Part shown: positions 14,900 to 17,034 of the stretch, in pieces | How the letters are laid out: each line of letters opens with the position of its first letter | Position numbering within the stretch: the stretch's first letter is position 1 | Source of the DNA: Betaproteobacteria bacterium | Lineage (GTDB): Bacteria > Pseudomonadota > Gammaproteobacteria > Burkholderiales > SG8-39 | Direction: 5' to 3' | DNA: 17,034 nt | Assembly (NCBI GenBank): GCA_009693435.1 | Contig: SHXF01000091.1 | Location: 1-17,034, forward strand | Made by a program: the position numbers and the translations under genes | The notes under the pieces: generated by a model | What the model saw: only the letters and a program-made list of their open reading frames with translations | Databases searched by the model: none | What the model was told of the DNA's origin: nothing

Positions 14900-15378
14900 A
14901 GCCGCGGCGAACCGACCGGCTGCGCGAGCCGGCGTCGGTATATCTGCCCGACGCATTCGTCATCGACTGCTCGATATGCGTTCCCTGGTATCTCAGAGAC
15001 GAGGCCAGCGATTTTTGCGGTCGATTGGGAATTGCGGTGCATCGTTCGGAGGCGTGGGTACGGTCCCTGTGGCGTGCCGAACTGGTCAGCGCAGTGGTCA
15101 ATGCCGAGCGCCGCAAACGCATCACCGGCGAACAGCGCCGTGACGTGCTGAAGAATGCCAATAGCCTGCCGCTGCGAACCGACCATGAAATGCCGTCGGT
15201 CGCCGAACTGAACGAACTTTCCGGCCGCCATGCCCTCACGCCCTACGACGCCGTCTACTTTGAACTCGCCCACCGCCGCAAGCTGCCGCTGGCGACGCTC
15301 GACGCGGCACTCGTCAAGGCCGCGCGCGCGGCTAAGCTCCCACTCATTACGGACCTCTCGGTGTTTCCGGAACAATAA
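14896..15378 (+). CDS. PIN-domain (VapC-like) toxin ribonuclease
   Basis: 160 residues if started at TTG 14896. PIN domains cut RNA with a cluster of acidic residues binding Mg2+/Mn2+. The expected set is visible: D24 in FVIDCSI, E62 in RAELVSAVVNAE, D118 in LTPYDAVYFELA and D136 in LPLATLDAALVKAA. Length and order fit VapC. There is no ATG or GTG in frame before the first catalytic Asp; the only reasonable start is the TTG that overlaps the antitoxin stop, giving an 18-residue leader before the usual family start. This implies strong translational coupling and a low initiation rate. The antitoxin is of the Phd type rather than VapB AbrB type, a mix that is common. Confidence 0.88.
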   Translation: MKPRRTDRLREPASVYLPDAFVIDCSICVPWYLRDEASDFCGRLGIAVHRSEAWVRSLWRAELVSAVVNAERRKRITGEQRRDVLKNANSLPLRTDHEMPSVAELNELSGRHALTPYDAVYFELAHRRKLPLATLDAALVKAARAAKLPLITDLSVFPEQ

Positions 15379-15569
15379 GGCGACGACCCGAACGGCGATC
15401 ATTGGGCGATTCACGTCTTGCATTTTGCTTTCTGCACAAAAAGCACTACGGATCCCAAGCGCGCAATCGCCGAAGATTTGGCGCGCAGTTCCGCAGACGA
15501 GCGGCACTGTTGTTTTGGAGTCGCTGGAGGAGGGTCCAGGACCGTACGCGTCGCCGTTCCTTGCCCAGA
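15379..15569. other. Unassigned stretch between the toxin gene and the integrase relic
   Basis: No gene recognised in any frame. It occupies the place where the rest of the integrase gene would be expected, but none of its minus-strand frames shows the catalytic motifs of a tyrosine recombinase, so the integrase was replaced or lost rather than merely frameshifted. Confidence 0.5.
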
Positions 15570-15743
15570 TCACCAGCGCGGATGGCGCTTGCCCAAGAGC
15601 GGCACGAAGCGCTAAATCCAGTCGACGTAGGTATCTTCCGTCCGAATCGAGTAATGCTTGACGCGGATTCGGGCGCGTACCTGGTCGAGCAATTTGGGCG
15701 CGGGCTGGATGGAGGCAGCGGGAGAAAAATCCACCGGACGCAT
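15570..15743 (-). pseudogene. intI: Integron integrase (IntI-like tyrosine recombinase), N-terminal fragment
   Basis: From ATG 15743 the minus strand encodes 43 residues and then an amber codon at 15614-15612. The stretch PKLLDQVRARIRVKHYSIRT followed by EDTYVDWI is the diagnostic N-terminal arm-binding start of integron integrases. After the amber codon, the same frame resumes RF..LLGKRHPR, also integrase-like, so the stop replaced a codon (often Lys) inside a once-continuous gene. A second stop comes at 15572-15570, after which the similarity ends. A full integrase is about 320-340 residues with catalytic R-H-R-H-Y residues in its C-terminal domain; all of that is missing. The gene diverges from the cassettes, as in known integrons. 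Function in recombination must be supplied in trans, if at all. Confidence 0.82.
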
Positions 15744-15770
15744 GGTGCAGTTGTCCGGAGATTTAGGGGG

Positions 15771-15790
15771 TACTGTGTATTCATACAGTC
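15771..15790. promoter_or_regulatory. LexA (SOS) box upstream of the integrase relic
   Basis: CTGTGTATTCATACAG at 15773-15788 matches the proteobacterial LexA consensus CTGT-N8-ACAG exactly, with flanking TA on the left. It is 27 bases from the integrase ATG. LexA control of integron integrases by the SOS response is established for class 1 and Vibrio integrons, which supports the identification of the truncated gene. Confidence 0.85.
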
Positions 15791-15876
15791 AATCACTTCA
15801 GACACTTATGCAATGCTCGGCCGATTTGGGCACCGCGGAGGTGCTTTTTCCGGGATACTTCGGGTGTCGAATTTAA

Positions 15877-15883
15877 GTTAGAC
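15877..15883 (+). other. Integron core site at the attI / first-cassette junction
   Basis: GTTAGAC fits the GTTRRRY core cut by integron integrases between G and TT. It lies 134 bases from the integrase start, on the cassette side, and 17 bases before the first cassette gene. Its reverse complement matches the left end of the attC at 16326 (GCCTAAC) in six of seven bases, as expected for the two ends of one cassette. Confidence 0.7.
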
Positions 15884-15899
15884 CTTTGCGGAGAACTCA

Positions 15900-16319
15900 A
15901 TGCGAATGCTCTTACTTGCCATTCTGCTGGCCCTACCGCTCTCGGCTATATCGCAGCTAAGAGCAACTTCCGAAAACAAAGACGAGGTGTACGACTTTAA
16001 GTTCGACAAATCTGTCGCGAAGGAACGGGCGTTCAAGCTGTTTAATAAAAGTTCTAATATTCTCGACTTCAATATTGCGCAGCCACTTTTCAGCTCAATC
16101 AGGGGCCAGAACTGCAAGGGTAAGCCCGCACGCTATGTCATCGTATTCGTGACTTCGCTTACAACCCCAAATTTTGCTCAGTTCGTATTCTTCGACGTGT
16201 CAAATCCAAATAAGTGGTCGGCACTGACAAATGGCACAGATAGTCGTGCGTTACCTTTGCTCATTGCGGAACTCCGTGAGCCAGACTTTAAGTCGAACAT
16301 ACTTTGTGGTGGTGGTTAA
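15900..16319 (+). CDS. First integron cassette: exported protein of unknown function
   Basis: 139 residues. I do not recognise the family. A clear signal peptide (MRMLLLAILLALPLSAISQ) points to export. The mature part is mixed charged and beta-prone, includes the strand PARYVIVFVTSLTTP and FAQFVFFDVSN, and has two Cys (GQNCKGK and NILCGGG at the C-terminus) that could form a disulfide. GGAG at 15890-15893 is well placed for ATG 15900. The gene fills the cassette almost completely, from 17 bases after the core site to 6 bases before attC, the normal economy of cassette genes. Its lower GC content and different codon use compared with the left side of the window fit acquisition by the integron. 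Confidence 0.8.
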   Translation: MRMLLLAILLALPLSAISQLRATSENKDEVYDFKFDKSVAKERAFKLFNKSSNILDFNIAQPLFSSIRGQNCKGKPARYVIVFVTSLTTPNFAQFVFFDVSNPNKWSALTNGTDSRALPLLIAELREPDFKSNILCGGG

Positions 16320-16325
16320 CTGTCG

Positions 16326-16415
16326 GCCTAACTTTAAATGCAACAGACGGGCGAAAGCGGGCTTGAGCTTCTTAGCAACCACGGCGCGCGCCCGCCGTTG
16401 ATTATCACGTTAGCG
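16326..16415. repeat. attC recombination site (59-base element type) between two cassettes
   Basis: The left end GCCTAAC (16326-16332, RYYYAAC) and right end GTTAGCG (16409-16415, GTTRRRY-like, one mismatch) are outer pairing boxes. Inside them CAACAGACGGGCG (16341-16353) pairs with CGCCCGCCGTTG (16389-16400) with unpaired bases in the middle, like the extrahelical bases that direct strand choice. The 6-base spacer between the inner and right outer boxes is also typical. About 90 bases, within the known attC size range. Confidence 0.75.
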
Positions 16416-16419
16416 GCAT

Positions 16420-16983
16420 ATGTTCCCTGAACGATTCTTAGTCTTTTTGCGTTTCGTTAAGTCTAGTACGGCATTTGGACTGGCTGTTTTACTCGGCATT
16501 GGCTTATGGGTGGCCTTCCCGCCAACTTTGGAGATCGATCTATCCGGTGGGCGTAAGCCACCGTACCGTTTCTTTGTATTGGTCGTTTCTCCGTCGTACA
16601 AGGACGGAATTGTTTTGGGAAGGTATGAGGAGCTGCCAGAAATACGCATCAAGGAATACACGTTTCTCCTGCCAAATGACAGTGGGTCTTTCAGAATCCC
16701 CAGCTCGACCGATGTTTCATACAAAGTCGATCGCCTCGCGCCTGATCGCCAGAATGTTGAAGTCTCGTACGCAAACGAGGAGGGTCTGAAGGTAGTCACT
16801 CGATACGAGGCGCGGGATCGTGCGATTACCCCACTTATCTACAGGGAAAAGTATTGGCTGATGGGCCTTCGGTATGTAGGTATTGCGCTAGCCTGGATTT
16901 CCACGGACAGTAATTCCCCTAAGGATTTCCTGAATTGGGGGTTAAATCGGAGTGGCACGTCAGGCGAGCATTCGAAGGCTTAA
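16420..16983 (+). CDS. Second integron cassette: membrane-anchored protein of unknown function
   Basis: 187 residues; family not recognised. One hydrophobic segment near residues 19-34 (AFGLAVLLGIGLWVAF) preceded by positive residues suggests an N-terminal anchor with the remainder outside the cytoplasm, although an uncleaved signal is equally possible. The outer part contains beta-prone stretches (YRFFVLVVSPSYKDGIVLG, SFRIPSSTDVSYKV, QNVEVSYANEEGLKVVTRY), suggesting a beta-sandwich. A second moderately hydrophobic stretch (LMGLRYVGIALAWIS) lies near the end. The ATG is only 10 bases after the cut site in attC and has no clear ribosome site, so it may depend on the attC region or on readthrough from cassette 1. 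Lower GC like its neighbour. Confidence 0.75.
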   Translation: MFPERFLVFLRFVKSSTAFGLAVLLGIGLWVAFPPTLEIDLSGGRKPPYRFFVLVVSPSYKDGIVLGRYEELPEIRIKEYTFLLPNDSGSFRIPSSTDVSYKVDRLAPDRQNVEVSYANEEGLKVVTRYEARDRAITPLIYREKYWLMGLRYVGIALAWISTDSNSPKDFLNWGLNRSGTSGEHSKA

Positions 16984-17034
16984 GCCGTTCCACCATGGTA
17001 CCTTCACCGGGGAGTCGAGCATGCCCGAGTCGAT
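16984..17034. other. Right edge of the window
   Basis: 51 bases after the second cassette gene. I see no complete attC; one could begin here and continue outside the window. Confidence 0.4.

Larger units (their letters stand above)
15570..17034. mobile_element. Defective integron: integrase relic, attI region and at least two cassettes
   Basis: The order is that of an integron: integrase on the minus strand, LexA-controlled start region, recombination core site, then outward-facing plus-strand cassettes separated by an attC site. Only the start of the integrase remains. Cassette 1 runs from 15878 to 16409 (532 bases) and cassette 2 from 16410 to beyond the window or to an unseen attC. The AT content rises sharply from about 15860 onward compared with the GC-rich flank. 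I do not see a second attC before the window ends. Confidence 0.72.

Noticed and set aside
14740..15573. A 277-codon minus-strand open frame across the toxin-antitoxin pair.
   Set aside because: It is antisense to two well-supported genes and its translation shows no family motif; it also does not continue the integrase relic.
15402..15881. A 159-codon plus-strand frame in front of the cassettes.
   Set aside because: It is antisense to the integrase relic and passes through the LexA box and attI region; the translation is Arg-rich with no recognisable domain.

Overview
The window looks like chromosomal DNA of a GC-rich betaproteobacterium, probably of the order Burkholderiales. The basis is high GC with strong third-position bias in most genes, two periplasmic receptors of the Bug/TctC type that is greatly expanded in that group, and a set of genes for taking up and oxidising organic and aromatic acids. 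This placement is inference; there is no rRNA or tRNA gene in the window.

Positions 1-7608 hold an alpha-hydroxy-acid oxidase, a small exported Rap1a/Tai-like protein, a LivK-like receptor (minus strand), a fumarylacetoacetate-hydrolase-family enzyme, two Bug receptors (one per strand), an internally deleted luciferase-like monooxygenase and a SnoaL/NTF2-like protein. Positions 7879-12114 continue on the plus strand with a phthalate-dioxygenase-type Rieske oxygenase, a GIY-YIG nuclease gene that runs straight into an in-frame 87-bp repeat array, a PaaI-like thioesterase, an intact luciferase-like monooxygenase and a good intrinsic terminator. The receptors plus oxygenase, hydrolase, thioesterase and flavin monooxygenase suggest catabolism of aromatic or carboxylic acids. 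The membrane partners of the transporters and the reductase of the oxygenase are not in the window.

Positions 12183-15378 are a scrapyard and mobile zone: a DoxX membrane protein, a complete REP-associated (Y1/HUH) transposase followed by a 54-bp inverted repeat, a mosaic relic in which pieces of an ABC permease, an ABC ATPase and a substrate-binding protein are spliced together, and a Phd/PIN toxin-antitoxin pair whose toxin appears to start at a TTG overlapping the antitoxin stop.

Positions 15570-17034 are best read as the head of a defective integron. The minus strand carries the first ~57 codons of an integron integrase, broken by an amber codon and then lost. A perfect LexA box lies just upstream of it, followed by an attI-type core site (GTTAGAC), a first cassette with an exported protein of unknown function, a ~90-bp attC site, and a second cassette with a membrane-anchored unknown protein. 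Base composition becomes visibly more AT-rich exactly at the cassettes. This module and the nuclease-repeat pairing at 9362-10198 are the two parts most worth a second look. A family of small inverted repeats with a conserved 11-base centre and compensating stem changes is scattered through 1434-10109.
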